Source: JAFMJV01 sp963800275
GTDB lineage: Bacteria; Chloroflexota; Limnocylindria; Limnocylindrales; CSP1-4
Assembly: GCA_963800275.1 (NCBI GenBank)
Contig: CAWDAI010000011.1
Span: 124,001-188,000 of the forward strand
Length of the DNA stretch: 64,000 nucleotides
Direction of reading: 5' to 3'
Under the pieces are notes generated by a model, which was given only the letters and a program-made list of their open reading frames with translations, was not told where the DNA came from and searched no databases. Of this stretch, positions 15,927 through 25,489 are shown piece by piece. The position numbers and the translations under genes were made by a program. Numbering within the stretch: the stretch's first letter is position 1; the number at the start of each line of letters is the position of its first letter.

Positions 15927-16376
15927 TCAGAAGCCGATGGTGGCGATGGCCCGGTGATCGCCGGTACGCAGCATCTCCAGCGCGATCGCGTCGACGGGCA
16001 CCAGTGGCGCGGGCAGGTCGTCGAGCGACGACCAGCGCAGTCCGCCGCTGCGGTCCGGCTCGTTGACCTTGGGCTCACCCGTCCAGGCGCGGGTGGCGAA
16101 GAAGAAGTCGACGCGCTGGCCGCGGTCGCTGTCGGTCTGGCGTCGGTGCACCGTGCAGACCGGCTCGAGGTCCGCCACGCGTAGCACGATGCCCAGCTCC
16201 TCTTCGGCCTCCCGAACCGCCGCCATCTCGACCGACTCGCCTCGCTCCACGTGGCCGGCCGCGCTGAACGACCAATGCCCATCCATGTAGCCGGTAGCCT
16301 GCCGTTGCTGCAGCAGCACCTCGCGGCCACGCAGCAGCGCCACGTAGGCTGCCGGGACGAGCGCGAGGTGGGCCAT
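15927..16376 (-). CDS. Nudix hydrolase
   Basis: 149 residues from ATG 16376, preceded by GGTGAG; a GTG five codons upstream is an alternative. The Nudix box is complete: GHVERGESVEMAAVREAEEELGI spans the GX5EX7REUXEEXGU pattern, with the metal-binding glutamates in place (shown in two parts: GHVERGESVEMAA and VREAEEELGI). The region after the box (RVDFFFATRAWTGEPKVNEP) resembles MutT-like proteins that act on small nucleotides or nucleoside-diphosphate derivatives. Substrate specificity cannot be read from the sequence. It is divergent from the cNMP-binding gene at 16475. Confidence 0.9.
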   Translation of the reverse strand: MAHLALVPAAYVALLRGREVLLQQRQATGYMDGHWSFSAAGHVERGESVEMAAVREAEEELGIVLRVADLEPVCTVHRRQTDSDRGQRVDFFFATRAWTGEPKVNEPDRSGGLRWSSLDDLPAPLVPVDAIALEMLRTGDHRAIATIGF

Positions 16377-16474
16377 GCGCTCACCGTACACCGCGCGTCG
16401 GGCTGGGGCAGGCGAGTCGCGGCGACGAGCGGCATCGTAGCGTCCGTCGGTCCCGTGGCCGCAGGAGGCCCGCC

Positions 16475-16876
16475 GTGTCCATCTCCAAGGCCAAGCTCAT
16501 CGCCGCCGTGCCGCCGTTCGACGACTGCTCGGCGGACGAGCTCGAGCGGGTCGTGGCCCTGGCCGATGTACAGGACCTCGCGGTCGGCACGACCTTGATG
16601 ACGCAAGGGGAGCCCGGCTCGGAGACGGTCATCGTGGCCGAAGGCTGGCTCTCGATCATGCGCAACGGCGCCGTCATCGCCGAGCGTGGGCCCGGAAAGG
16701 TCATCGGGGAGATGGCCCTGCTGTCCTCTCGGCCGCGGAGCGCGACCGTCGTGGCGGCCAGCGACTGCCGCCTCGTGGTCATCGCGCGCGAGGGCTTCAG
16801 CACGCTCATGGGCGAGATGCCCGTGTTCCGCGAGCGCGTCAAGGCCTCGCTCTCGCGCCGGGCACGCGGCCTGTAG
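16475..16876 (+). CDS. Third stand-alone cyclic-nucleotide-binding domain protein
   Basis: 133 residues from GTG 16475. Like the pair near 5 kb it consists of a single CNB domain: GSETVIVAEGWLSIM, then GPGKVIGEMALLS, then RPRSATVVA. The Gly-Glu and Arg of the phosphate-binding cassette are retained, so it could bind cAMP or a related nucleotide. No output domain is fused. Its neighbours (Nudix hydrolase, tRNA-Arg) give no clue to its partner. Confidence 0.83.
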   Translation: MSISKAKLIAAVPPFDDCSADELERVVALADVQDLAVGTTLMTQGEPGSETVIVAEGWLSIMRNGAVIAERGPGKVIGEMALLSSRPRSATVVAASDCRLVVIAREGFSTLMGEMPVFRERVKASLSRRARGL

Positions 16877-16903
16877 GGGTCGCCCGCAGGCGGACCGAGC
16901 TGG

Positions 16904-16976
16904 CGCGCCCGGCGGGATTCGAACCCACGGCCTTCTGCTCCGGAGGCAGACGCTCTATCCACTGAGCTACGGGCGC
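16904..16976 (-). tRNA. tRNA-Arg (anticodon CCG)
   Basis: The minus strand folds as a 73-base cloverleaf. The acceptor GCGCCCG (16976-16970) pairs with CGGGCGC (16911-16905). The D-arm contains TAGCTCAGTGGATAGAGC. The anticodon loop is CTCCGGA with CCG complementary to bases 16941-16943. The T-loop is TTCGAAT. The CCA end is not encoded. It reads the CGG codon. Confidence 0.96.
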
Positions 16977-17037
16977 CGCGAGCTCCATTAGACCACACGT
17001 CCACGAACCGGCGACCGTGGCGGAGTATCGTGCGCGC

Positions 17038-17512
17038 ATGGGAACCATCGTCGTGCTGCTCGGAGGCCTCCTCCTCGCCCTGGTCGGGTTGGCAGGCGTC
17101 TTTCTGGCGGGGATGCATGCCAAGTGGCATCCCGTGGTGAAGGCGGTCCGCCAGCTCAACCTCAAGGTCATGAACCCGCGCCAGATGCGAACGGCCGGCC
17201 AGCCCGGTGCCTTCGCCCAGATCCTGCGCCACACTGGCCGGACCTCGGGGGTGACCCATGAGACACCCCTGGGCATCGAGCCCACCGAGGACGGCTTCGT
17301 CATCGCGCTGGTCTATGGCAACGACACGCAGTGGCTGCGGAACGTGCTCGCGGCCGGCCGCGCGGAGGTCGTCCGCGACGACGTGACCTACGCCGTGGAC
17401 CGTCCCGAGGTCGTGCCCGTCGCAGATGTCCTCGACTACTTCAAGCCCTCGGACAGGCGCCTCTTCGGTCTGTTCGGTGTGGAGCAGTGCCTCCGCCTCT
17501 ACCATGTCCCGC

Positions 17513-17520
<8 letters not shown>
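17038..17520 (+). CDS. Deazaflavin (F420)-dependent nitroreductase-family protein
   Basis: 160 residues from ATG 17038. An N-terminal membrane helix (VVLLGGLLLALVGLAGVF) is followed by a split-beta-barrel domain of the DDN/nitroreductase type: ILRHTGRTSGVTHETPLGI, then GFVIALVYGNDTQWLRN. That pattern (GRxSG, then a hydrophobic strand and W/LRN) is the family fingerprint. Members use reduced F420 to reduce quinones or nitro compounds, although some bind other flavins. The membrane anchor would suit a quinone substrate. It overlaps the fumarase start by eight bases. Confidence 0.8.
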
Positions 17521-18919
<1,399 letters not shown>

Positions 18920-18970
18920 CCCGGCCTGGCCCCAGCCCGCGGCACACAGCGGCACGTCCCCAGAATCGAG

Positions 18971-18997
18971 GCGACCCCGCCGAAGCGGGGTCGCTTT
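18971..18997 (+). terminator. Rho-independent terminator after fumC
   Basis: A perfect ten-base-pair stem GCGACCCCGC/GCGGGGTCGC closes over a CGAA tetraloop and is followed by TTT. It lies 52 bases after the fumC stop codon. Confidence 0.9.
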
Positions 18998-19210
18998 AAC
19001 TGTCCCGGCTGATTCAGAGCGAACTCCAAATCTTCTGCCACGTCGCAAGGGCATCTATGACGCCGGCTTCACCGGCTACCCTAACCCAACCTACCCATGA
19101 CCTTGCGTCTAGGTCAGTAGTGCTGTCGAGCAGCACATCGCGGATACTAGCGGTAGCCCGGGGTCGAACTCAAGGGCTTATTCACTCTGCATAGATGAAG
19201 GTTCCATAAC
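18998..19210. other. AT-richer intergenic spacer
   Basis: Between two terminators lies about 210 bases that are visibly less GC-rich than the rest of the window, with runs such as TTCACTCTGCATAGATGAAG. No credible reading frame, tRNA fold or repeat was found. It may be an old insertion scar or simply non-coding spacer. Confidence 0.4.
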
Positions 19211-19240
19211 AAAATGCCCCGGATCACGCCGGCGAGGCAT
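19211..19240 (-). terminator. Rho-independent terminator of the ltaE-DUF885-hisA-like operon
   Basis: On the minus strand ATGCC...GGCAT and CCGG...CCGG form an interrupted stem, followed directly by TTTT. It sits eight bases after the hisA-like stop codon. Confidence 0.65.
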
Positions 19241-19247
19241 CTTCACG

Positions 19248-19952
19248 TCAGCGGACCGCGGCGATGGCCTCGCTCAGGTCCACCGCGCCGGTGAAGATGG
19301 GCTCCCCCACGACTACCCCGGCGACGCCGGTCTCACGCAGTGCCAGCAGGCCGGCGAGCGAGTTCACGCCCCCGGCCACGAAGACCTCGGCGTCCAGCTC
19401 CTGCACGACCTGTGCGACCGTGCCTCGCCCCAGGTCGTCGGTCACGTGCGAGAACACGAACCGCTGCACCCCGGCCGCGTTGAGCTCGGTCGCGAGCTCC
19501 ATGACGGTCGGTACCTGCCGCCGCCGCCAGGGGTAGCCCCGCAGGCTTTCTACCCGGGCGTCCATGCCCACGGCCAACCAGTCGCCCCCGACGCGCAGGC
19601 TGCCGGCCAGCACATCCGCATCCTCGGCCACCGCCCACAGTGGCATGACCACGCGTGTCGCGCCGGCGGCGTAGGCGATCTCCACCTGCTCCGGACCGTC
19701 CACGCCGCCGGCCAGCTGGAGCGGCTTGGCCACAGCCCGAGCGATGGCTCCGATGGCTTCCAGGTTGACCGGTCTGCCGGCGGCCGCGCCGTCCAGGTCG
19801 ACCATGTGGACGGCCGGGGCGCCCTGGGCAGCGAAGCCCGCGGCGATCACGGCCGGCCGGTCCGTGGGCGTGCCCACGCCGCTCGAGGCGCCGGGCCACC
19901 AGACCAGCCGTGAACGACCGGCCGAGACATCGATGCTCGGGATGACGTACAT
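19248..19952 (-). CDS. HisA/HisF-fold (beta/alpha)8 isomerase-like protein
   Basis: 234 residues, about HisA size. The N-terminal strand VIPSIDVSAGRSR keeps the catalytic aspartate of HisA. Both phosphate-binding loops are recognisable: LAGGVDGPEQVEIAYAAGAT and FVAGGVNSLAGLLAL. The second acidic site appears as HVTDDLGRGT. The segment after the first aspartate (SRLVWWPGASSG) departs from the usual K-x-G-R-x-V-R-L, so the reaction may not be the histidine-pathway one. It is the last gene of an operon with an amidase-like DUF885 protein and threonine aldolase, not with his genes. It may be true HisA with divergent sequence, or a paralogue. Confidence 0.75.
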   Translation of the reverse strand: MYVIPSIDVSAGRSRLVWWPGASSGVGTPTDRPAVIAAGFAAQGAPAVHMVDLDGAAAGRPVNLEAIGAIARAVAKPLQLAGGVDGPEQVEIAYAAGATRVVMPLWAVAEDADVLAGSLRVGGDWLAVGMDARVESLRGYPWRRRQVPTVMELATELNAAGVQRFVFSHVTDDLGRGTVAQVVQELDAEVFVAGGVNSLAGLLALRETGVAGVVVGEPIFTGAVDLSEAIAAVR

Positions 19953-21619
19953 CAGGCTCCAGGCGAGGGAGGGGCCGTGGGCCCGCCGCCCTCGCCCGCC
20001 AACAGCCGCCGATGGTAGGAGATGGGCAGGCTGCCCGAGTAGATGAGGGCGTCGTGAAAGCCCTTCAGCGAGAACTCCTGCCCCGCTCGAGCCTGCTCGT
20101 CCGCTCGCAGGCGCAGGAGCAGGGACTTGCCCAGAAGGTAGGAGAGGTTATAGCCGGGTGCCGTGGTGTAGCGCAGGACCTCGGCGCGCGCGACCGGTCG
20201 TTCGAAGCCGGTGTGCTGCACCAGGAAGTCCACCCCGTCATCGACCGAGATCTCACCCCGGTGCAACCGGATGTCGAGCACGATGCGAGCCGCCCGCCAG
20301 ATGGCGTCAGTGGCCACGATGACCCGGCGCGCGGGCGTGTCCTCGAATCCCTGCTCGAGCATCATCTGCTCGCAATACATGCCCCAGCCCTCGACGAACT
20401 CGGGAGCCTCCAGCATCAGGCGAGCCGGGGTCGGTGTGGCCCGTGCGGCCGTGAGCTGCAGGTGGTGTCCCGGATAGGCCTCGTGGACGCTGGTGTTCAC
20501 GATGGACGACCAGTTGTGCTCGCGCATGGCGCCCGCGTCGCCGTCAACCGACGGGGTCACCACGTAGGTACCACGTGCCGGGTGGTCGAACGTGGCCGGG
20601 TCGAAGTAGGCCGCCAGCGGCATCATCCGGCGCATGAAGACGGGCGTCGGGATGACCTCCAGCACGTCGTCGGCCGGCAGCGTCGCGAGGTCATGGCGGG
20701 CGATGTGCTCGCGGGCCCGCAGCATCGCCGCTCGATAGGCCTCGAGGGCCGCCTCGAAGTCGGCCGGGCCATCGGACTTGACCAGCTCCACCGCGGCGGC
20801 CTCGTCAAGGGCCGGGTCGATCATCCGCCCGGCCTCCTGTCGTGCCGCGTGCTGGACCTCGAGCTGCTCGAGGCCGACCGCGAGGATGTCGTCGGTCGAG
20901 AGTCCATCGAAGGCCCGTAGCGCGATCAACCGGTCGAGGTCGTCGGCGCCGAGACTCGCTCGGCCGGTATACCCATCGATCTGGCTGTCGATCCACCGGA
21001 CATAGTCACCGAGCGCCCGTTCGGCGGACTCGACCGCCGCCACCAGCCGCCGCTGGTCGGTGCTGCCGGCCCGCCAGACCGAGGTCGCGCCCGTCAGGAT
21101 CTCGGCCAACAGCTGGGGCAGCTCGGAGGCAGCGTCTCGCTCCTGCTCCATCCACGGACGCACCGGCGCCTCTCCCAGCCGGTCCCGGACCTGCTGGAGC
21201 GCCTGTGGTACCGCCTCGATGCGTTCGGTGAGTGGCACCAGGCGCTCGGTGAGGGGCGCGAAGTCGCGGGCCACGAGCAGGAACAGGGCGTCGCCGATCT
21301 CGTCGCAAGCGCTCAGGGTCCGCTCCCAGCTGCGCACGACCTCCGCCTCGAACAGGCGCAGTCGAGCGCTGTGCAGCGCGAGATCTCGCTCGAAGGCGAC
21401 CCGCTCGCTGAGGCTCGTGCGGTCGACCGCTTCCAGACGTCGGACGAAGGCCGCTTCCGCCTCGATGTCGGCGAGCATGGCCCCCCGGGACAGGTCGGGC
21501 AGCCGTCCGTCGTACTGGTGCATACCGAAGCGGGTGCCCAGGCTTGGCCAGGTGGCCACCCATGCGTCGAAGCGGGCCTGGATGAGCGCGGTGGTGAGCG
21601 CGTCGCCGGTTGCCTGCAT
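19952..21619 (-). CDS. DUF885 family protein (putative metallopeptidase-like)
   Basis: 555 residues from ATG 21619, preceded by GGAGAC. It has the family hallmarks: STHEAYPGHHLQ-like HEAYPGHH, FVEGWGMYCEQMM, and near the C-terminus APGYNLSYLLGK. The HExxxHH arrangement plus a downstream EGWG suggests zinc binding, as proposed for this family, which is distantly related to M32/M3-type peptidases. There is no signal peptide. Its stop overlaps the hisA-like start (TGATG), and threonine aldolase is upstream. Peptide or amide hydrolysis is the most plausible activity, but no substrate can be named. Confidence 0.85.
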   Translation of the reverse strand: MQATGDALTTALIQARFDAWVATWPSLGTRFGMHQYDGRLPDLSRGAMLADIEAEAAFVRRLEAVDRTSLSERVAFERDLALHSARLRLFEAEVVRSWERTLSACDEIGDALFLLVARDFAPLTERLVPLTERIEAVPQALQQVRDRLGEAPVRPWMEQERDAASELPQLLAEILTGATSVWRAGSTDQRRLVAAVESAERALGDYVRWIDSQIDGYTGRASLGADDLDRLIALRAFDGLSTDDILAVGLEQLEVQHAARQEAGRMIDPALDEAAAVELVKSDGPADFEAALEAYRAAMLRAREHIARHDLATLPADDVLEVIPTPVFMRRMMPLAAYFDPATFDHPARGTYVVTPSVDGDAGAMREHNWSSIVNTSVHEAYPGHHLQLTAARATPTPARLMLEAPEFVEGWGMYCEQMMLEQGFEDTPARRVIVATDAIWRAARIVLDIRLHRGEISVDDGVDFLVQHTGFERPVARAEVLRYTTAPGYNLSYLLGKSLLLRLRADEQARAGQEFSLKGFHDALIYSGSLPISYHRRLLAGEGGGPTAPPSPGA

Positions 21620-21631
21620 GCCGTCTCCTTG

Positions 21632-22735
21632 CTAGTGGCTGCCGCTGTGGACCGGAGCCAGGCCGAGCTCGGCCAATACCTCCCGGGTGATCACGAGCGC
21701 GCGCTCGATATCACTGCGTTCGATGCCGTGGTGAGTGAGCGCGCGCACACGGCCACCGGGATATGGAGTGAAGGCCAGGGCTCGTGAACGCGCCTCGGCC
21801 AGGAAGGCGGACTGGGTCTCGGCGAGGGAGTCGCCGGACCGTCGGGCCAGCCCGAACACGAGATAGTTGGTGGTGATCGCGGCGGGATCCAGTCCTTCCA
21901 CTCCCTCCATCTCCGCGAGCCCCTGCGCCAGGCGTTGTGCGTTGGCATGGTCGTCGGCAAGGCGCTCGACCATGCCGTCAGGGCCGCCACTGAGGGCGAC
22001 CAGGCCCGCGGCCGCCAGGATGCCCGCCTGGCGCATGCCGCCGCCGACCATCTTGCGCGCTCGGTGCGCGCGGGCGATGAAGTCCTTCGATCCGACCACC
22101 AGCGAGCCGACCGGGCAGGCCAGGCCCTTGGAGAGACAGAAGGTGGCACTGTCGGCAGGACCGACCAGGGCCTTGGCGGTGGTGCCCAGGGCCACGACGG
22201 CGTTGAACAGGCGCGCTCCGTCGATGTGCAGCGGGACACCGCGCGCGTGCGCCAGGCCGGCCACGCCGGCGATGTAGTCAGCATCCAGCGGTCGCCCCAG
22301 CGACGGCGAGTGCGTATTCTCCAACGTCACCAGGGCGGTCGGAGGTTGGTGAGGATCGTCCGGACGGAACGCGCGCTCGACATCCGCGCTGTCCCAGGTG
22401 CCGTCGGGACCTGCGGCGATCGTGCGCACGGTGGCGCCACTGATGACGGCATAGCCGCCGGCCTCCATCTGGGCTAGATGGGCGGCTGCATCAGCGATGA
22501 TCTCGCCACCGCGGGGCACGTGGGCCATGTGTGAGACGAGGTTGCCCATGGTCCCACTGGCCACGAAGAGCGCCGCCTCCTTGCCCGTCAGCTCCGCGGC
22601 ACGCTCTTGCAGCGCGATGACCGTCGGATCGTCGCCGAAGACATCGTCTCCCACCTCGGCCACGGCCATGGCCCGGCGCATGGCTGGCGTGGGCTGCGTG
22701 ACGGTATCGGAGCGCAGATCGATGAGGTGGGGCAT
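21632..22735 (-). CDS. ltaE: Low-specificity L-threonine aldolase
   Basis: 367 residues from ATG 22735 (MPHLIDLRSDTVTQPT), which is the conserved N-terminus; upstream ATGs in the frame add unrelated sequence. The PLP lysine lies in TFCLSKGLACPVGS. GGGMRQAGILAAAGL and IDGARLFNA are family signatures. The enzyme cleaves L-threonine and L-allo-threonine to glycine and acetaldehyde. It is the first gene of a three-gene minus-strand operon, with only 12 bases to the DUF885 gene. Confidence 0.95.
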   Translation of the reverse strand: MPHLIDLRSDTVTQPTPAMRRAMAVAEVGDDVFGDDPTVIALQERAAELTGKEAALFVASGTMGNLVSHMAHVPRGGEIIADAAAHLAQMEAGGYAVISGATVRTIAAGPDGTWDSADVERAFRPDDPHQPPTALVTLENTHSPSLGRPLDADYIAGVAGLAHARGVPLHIDGARLFNAVVALGTTAKALVGPADSATFCLSKGLACPVGSLVVGSKDFIARAHRARKMVGGGMRQAGILAAAGLVALSGGPDGMVERLADDHANAQRLAQGLAEMEGVEGLDPAAITTNYLVFGLARRSGDSLAETQSAFLAEARSRALAFTPYPGGRVRALTHHGIERSDIERALVITREVLAELGLAPVHSGSH

Positions 22736-22827
22736 GGCCGCCAGCATATCCCGTGGTTGGAGAACGTCGGGCGCGGCAGGCGGCACGGCGTGTCGCGTGG
22801 CTCTCTGCTACAGTCTGCGTTCCGTGA

Positions 22828-22904
22828 GGACCCGTGGTGTAGCGGCCTAACATGCCAGCCTGTCACGCTGGAGATCGCCGGTTCGAATCCGGTCGGGTCC
22901 GCCA
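22828..22904 (+). tRNA. tRNA-Asp (anticodon GTC)
   Basis: A complete cloverleaf. The acceptor GGACCCG (22828-22834) pairs with CGGGTCC (22894-22900). The anticodon arm is CCAGC-CTGTCAC-GCTGG with GTC at 22862-22864. The T-loop is TTCGAAT. CCA is encoded at 22902-22904. Confidence 0.97.
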
Positions 22905-23020
22905 GTCCCTGCTTCATCCGTCCCTATGGCGGCTCGCCCGTCGATGAGGGGAGGCGCGAGATCAGCCTGACCGACGGCCCGGAGACGGCCCGAGCTGCCG
23001 AGCGGCGCTCCAAGCTCCTG

Positions 23021-24739
23021 GTGCTCATCCTCGTGGGCGCCTTCGCCTTCGGGATGGCCGGCTTCGCCATCGCCGTACTCGATTCTCGCGCCCAGCCCGC
23101 GCCGACCGAACCGCCGCCTCCATCGCTGCCGGGGCTCGGGGCCGCGGCCGCCGCAACCCCGACGGCGCCGGTCACCGATGATGCGCCAGACCGCGTGCTG
23201 CTGGCGCTGGCCGAGGGCGACCCGAGCGCCAAGCCCTCGCTGACCGCGGAGTCCTCGCCGGCCGCGAGCGAGCCTGCCTCGGCGCGGCCTTCGCTCACGT
23301 CCGTTCCGGAGGCCGAGCGGGCGCCGGAGCTGGTCGAGTCGGTCATGCCCGTGGTCCCGGTGGCGGGCTTCTGGTCGAAGGCGGCCGGCCTGCAGCGCCG
23401 CGCCCTGATCGGCGCCCTGGAGACCGGCGCAGCGCGCGGTTTCAAGCGCGTGGTCATCGAGGATCGTCTGGCCGAGCCCCTCGCGACCGCTCTCGATATC
23501 CAGCTCGGGTCCGGTGTACGCCGAGCGGATGTGGACGCCTTGGCCAGGGCTGTACGCAGGGGAGCGCTCGGATTCGTGGCCGCGGACAGCCTGCGGCCGT
23601 CGCTGCGTGCGCTCTCGGTCGGACGGGCCGCGCTCGTCGGTGTCGACCGCGTGCGGCGAGTGGCAGACTGGCCACTCAACGTGCCCCTCCAGCTGCCCGC
23701 GCAGGAGGTTTGGGACCAGAGTGGCGTCTGGACGCTCGTGGCCGGCGGCGATTCGTTCACCGACCGCGGCGTGTACGACACGGTGGTGCGCAAAGGCAAG
23801 GGCGTCGACTTCCCCTTCGGTGGTGGCACCGCCATGGTCACCGGCCACGGCTGCTGCGACCCGGTCTACAACGACAACGTGGTGCCGCGCTATCAGCTCA
23901 CCGGCAACAAGGGCGTGGTTCGCGCCTTGCTACGGGGCGCGGACCTGGCCATCGCCAACCACGAGCAGCCGGTGACCGATGACTGGGCCTTCCACAGCGG
24001 AGGCTTCCGCTTCAGCGGCAAGCCCGCACTGGCCGGCATGTTCAAGCGGGCCGGCTTCGACTTCCTCTCACTGGCCAACAACCACATCGGTGACTACGGG
24101 GCCTCGGGCATCGCCGACTCGCGCCGCATCCTGCGCCGTACGGGCGTCGTGGTTGGTGGTGCGGGCAAGGACCTGGACCAGGCCCGCAAGGTCGGCCTCC
24201 TCGAGGCCCGCGACACCACCGTAGCCATCATCCCCTGCCTGGCCATCGTCAAGGTCTACTGGGCGGCCGAGGGCAAGGCCGGGGCGACCCCCTGCCAGGA
24301 CCGCTACATCCGCAAGGACGTGCGCAAGGCCCGCCGGGCCGGCGCCGACGTGGTCATCGTCTTTCCTCACTGGGGTCTCGAGTACACGCGCAGCCCGCTC
24401 GAGTCGATGCGGCGGCACGCGGCTCGCTGGATCGAGGCCGGAGCCGACCTGGTCATCGGCAGTCACAGCCATGTCACCGGTGCCGTCGAGGAGATCGGCG
24501 GCGTACCCGTGCTCTACTCGCTGGGCAACCTCGTCTTCGACCAGAACTGGTCCACCAACACCATGGAATCGGCGCTGCTGGAAGCGACCTTCAGCGGCGA
24601 CCGGCTCCTTGAGCTGCGGCTCCGACCGTACATCATCCACGACCGCTCGCAGCCGAACCTGCTGGACCCAGCGAAGGGCGAGGGCCGGCGGCTGCTCCTC
24701 GACGTCAAGCGTGCCTCGTCGGGCTGGTTGAAGTGGTAG
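23021..24739 (+). CDS. CapA-family (PGA_cap) membrane-anchored protein
   Basis: The frame is open through the tRNA upstream, but no ATG lies between the tRNA and the membrane helix. The GTG at 23021 is the first usual start and gives 572 residues. A start further upstream (for example CTG near 22967) would restore a cytoplasmic lead-in. A transmembrane segment (VLILVGAFAFGMAGFAIAVL) and a Pro/Ala-rich linker precede an extracytoplasmic region. From residue ~237 the CapA phosphoesterase-like domain has GGDSFTDRGV, IANHEQPVTD, LSLANNHIGDYG, VIVFPHWGLEY, GSHSHVTGAVEEI and LYSLGNLVFD, so the metal ligands are all present. Relatives act in poly-gamma-glutamate capsule handling or as surface phosphoesterases. 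No cap genes are nearby. Confidence 0.82.
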   Translation: MLILVGAFAFGMAGFAIAVLDSRAQPAPTEPPPPSLPGLGAAAAATPTAPVTDDAPDRVLLALAEGDPSAKPSLTAESSPAASEPASARPSLTSVPEAERAPELVESVMPVVPVAGFWSKAAGLQRRALIGALETGAARGFKRVVIEDRLAEPLATALDIQLGSGVRRADVDALARAVRRGALGFVAADSLRPSLRALSVGRAALVGVDRVRRVADWPLNVPLQLPAQEVWDQSGVWTLVAGGDSFTDRGVYDTVVRKGKGVDFPFGGGTAMVTGHGCCDPVYNDNVVPRYQLTGNKGVVRALLRGADLAIANHEQPVTDDWAFHSGGFRFSGKPALAGMFKRAGFDFLSLANNHIGDYGASGIADSRRILRRTGVVVGGAGKDLDQARKVGLLEARDTTVAIIPCLAIVKVYWAAEGKAGATPCQDRYIRKDVRKARRAGADVVIVFPHWGLEYTRSPLESMRRHAARWIEAGADLVIGSHSHVTGAVEEIGGVPVLYSLGNLVFDQNWSTNTMESALLEATFSGDRLLELRLRPYIIHDRSQPNLLDPAKGEGRRLLLDVKRASSGWLKW

Positions 24740-24800
24740 CGGGCTCGCCTTTCCGGGGACGTCACCCGCACGTCACCGCCGAGGCCGTATCGTCGGGGCC

Positions 24801-25487
24801 GTGGAAGCTCTCGTCGCGACCTTCGGACTGGGACTGGCCTCAGCCGCCAGTCCCTGCCTGCTGCCGCTCTATCCGGCCTTCCTCGCCTACCTGACCGGTT
24901 CCACCGGTGCCGCGCCAGGCTCCGGGGCAGCACAGCGTATCTCCGCCTTCCTCGGCCTGGCGGTGCTGGCCGGGATCATCACCGCCATGGTGGCCATCGG
25001 GCTGCTGGTGGTGGCCATCTCCGCGCCGGTCTCGTCGCTGCTCGGCATCGCCGTCCCGCTCATCGATCTGCTGCTGATCGCGCTGGGCCTGCTCTTGCTG
25101 GCCGGGTTCAACCCGTTCCTGCGGGTGCCCAGCGTGCGGGTCCCCGGAGCCGGTGGCCCGCTCGCTCGGGCCTACGTGTACGGCCTCTTCCTGGGGCCGC
25201 TGGCGCTGCCCTGCGCCGGCCCCTTCCTGGTGGCCACGCTGGCCATCTCCATCGGGGCCGCCGAGACCGCCGGCACCATCGTCACCTTCGTCGTGTTCGC
25301 GCTCGGCTTCGGCTTGCCGCTCGTACTGCTTTCGGTCCTCGCGCGCGCCCGCCAGGACCAGGTCGTGAGATCCCTCGCTCGCCACCACCGGGCCATCGAG
25401 ATCGTCTCGGGGGCGCTGCTCATCCTCGCCGGCGTGTGGGACCTGTCGAACAACTGGGACTCGATCCTGCTGACGCTCGGGCGCTGA
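24801..25487 (+). CDS. ccdA: CcdA/DsbD-type transmembrane thiol-disulfide carrier
   Basis: 228 residues from GTG 24801 with about six membrane helices. The two family cysteines are present: ASPCLLPLYP (C19) and ALPCAGPF (C138). They shuttle electrons from cytoplasmic thioredoxin to extracytoplasmic thiol proteins, for example for cytochrome c maturation. No thioredoxin-like, ResA or Ccs genes lie next to it, so its client is unknown. It converges on the sulfotransferase gene with only two bases between stop codons. Confidence 0.88.
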   Translation: MEALVATFGLGLASAASPCLLPLYPAFLAYLTGSTGAAPGSGAAQRISAFLGLAVLAGIITAMVAIGLLVVAISAPVSSLLGIAVPLIDLLLIALGLLLLAGFNPFLRVPSVRVPGAGGPLARAYVYGLFLGPLALPCAGPFLVATLAISIGAAETAGTIVTFVVFALGFGLPLVLLSVLARARQDQVVRSLARHHRAIEIVSGALLILAGVWDLSNNWDSILLTLGR

Positions 25488-25489
25488 GG

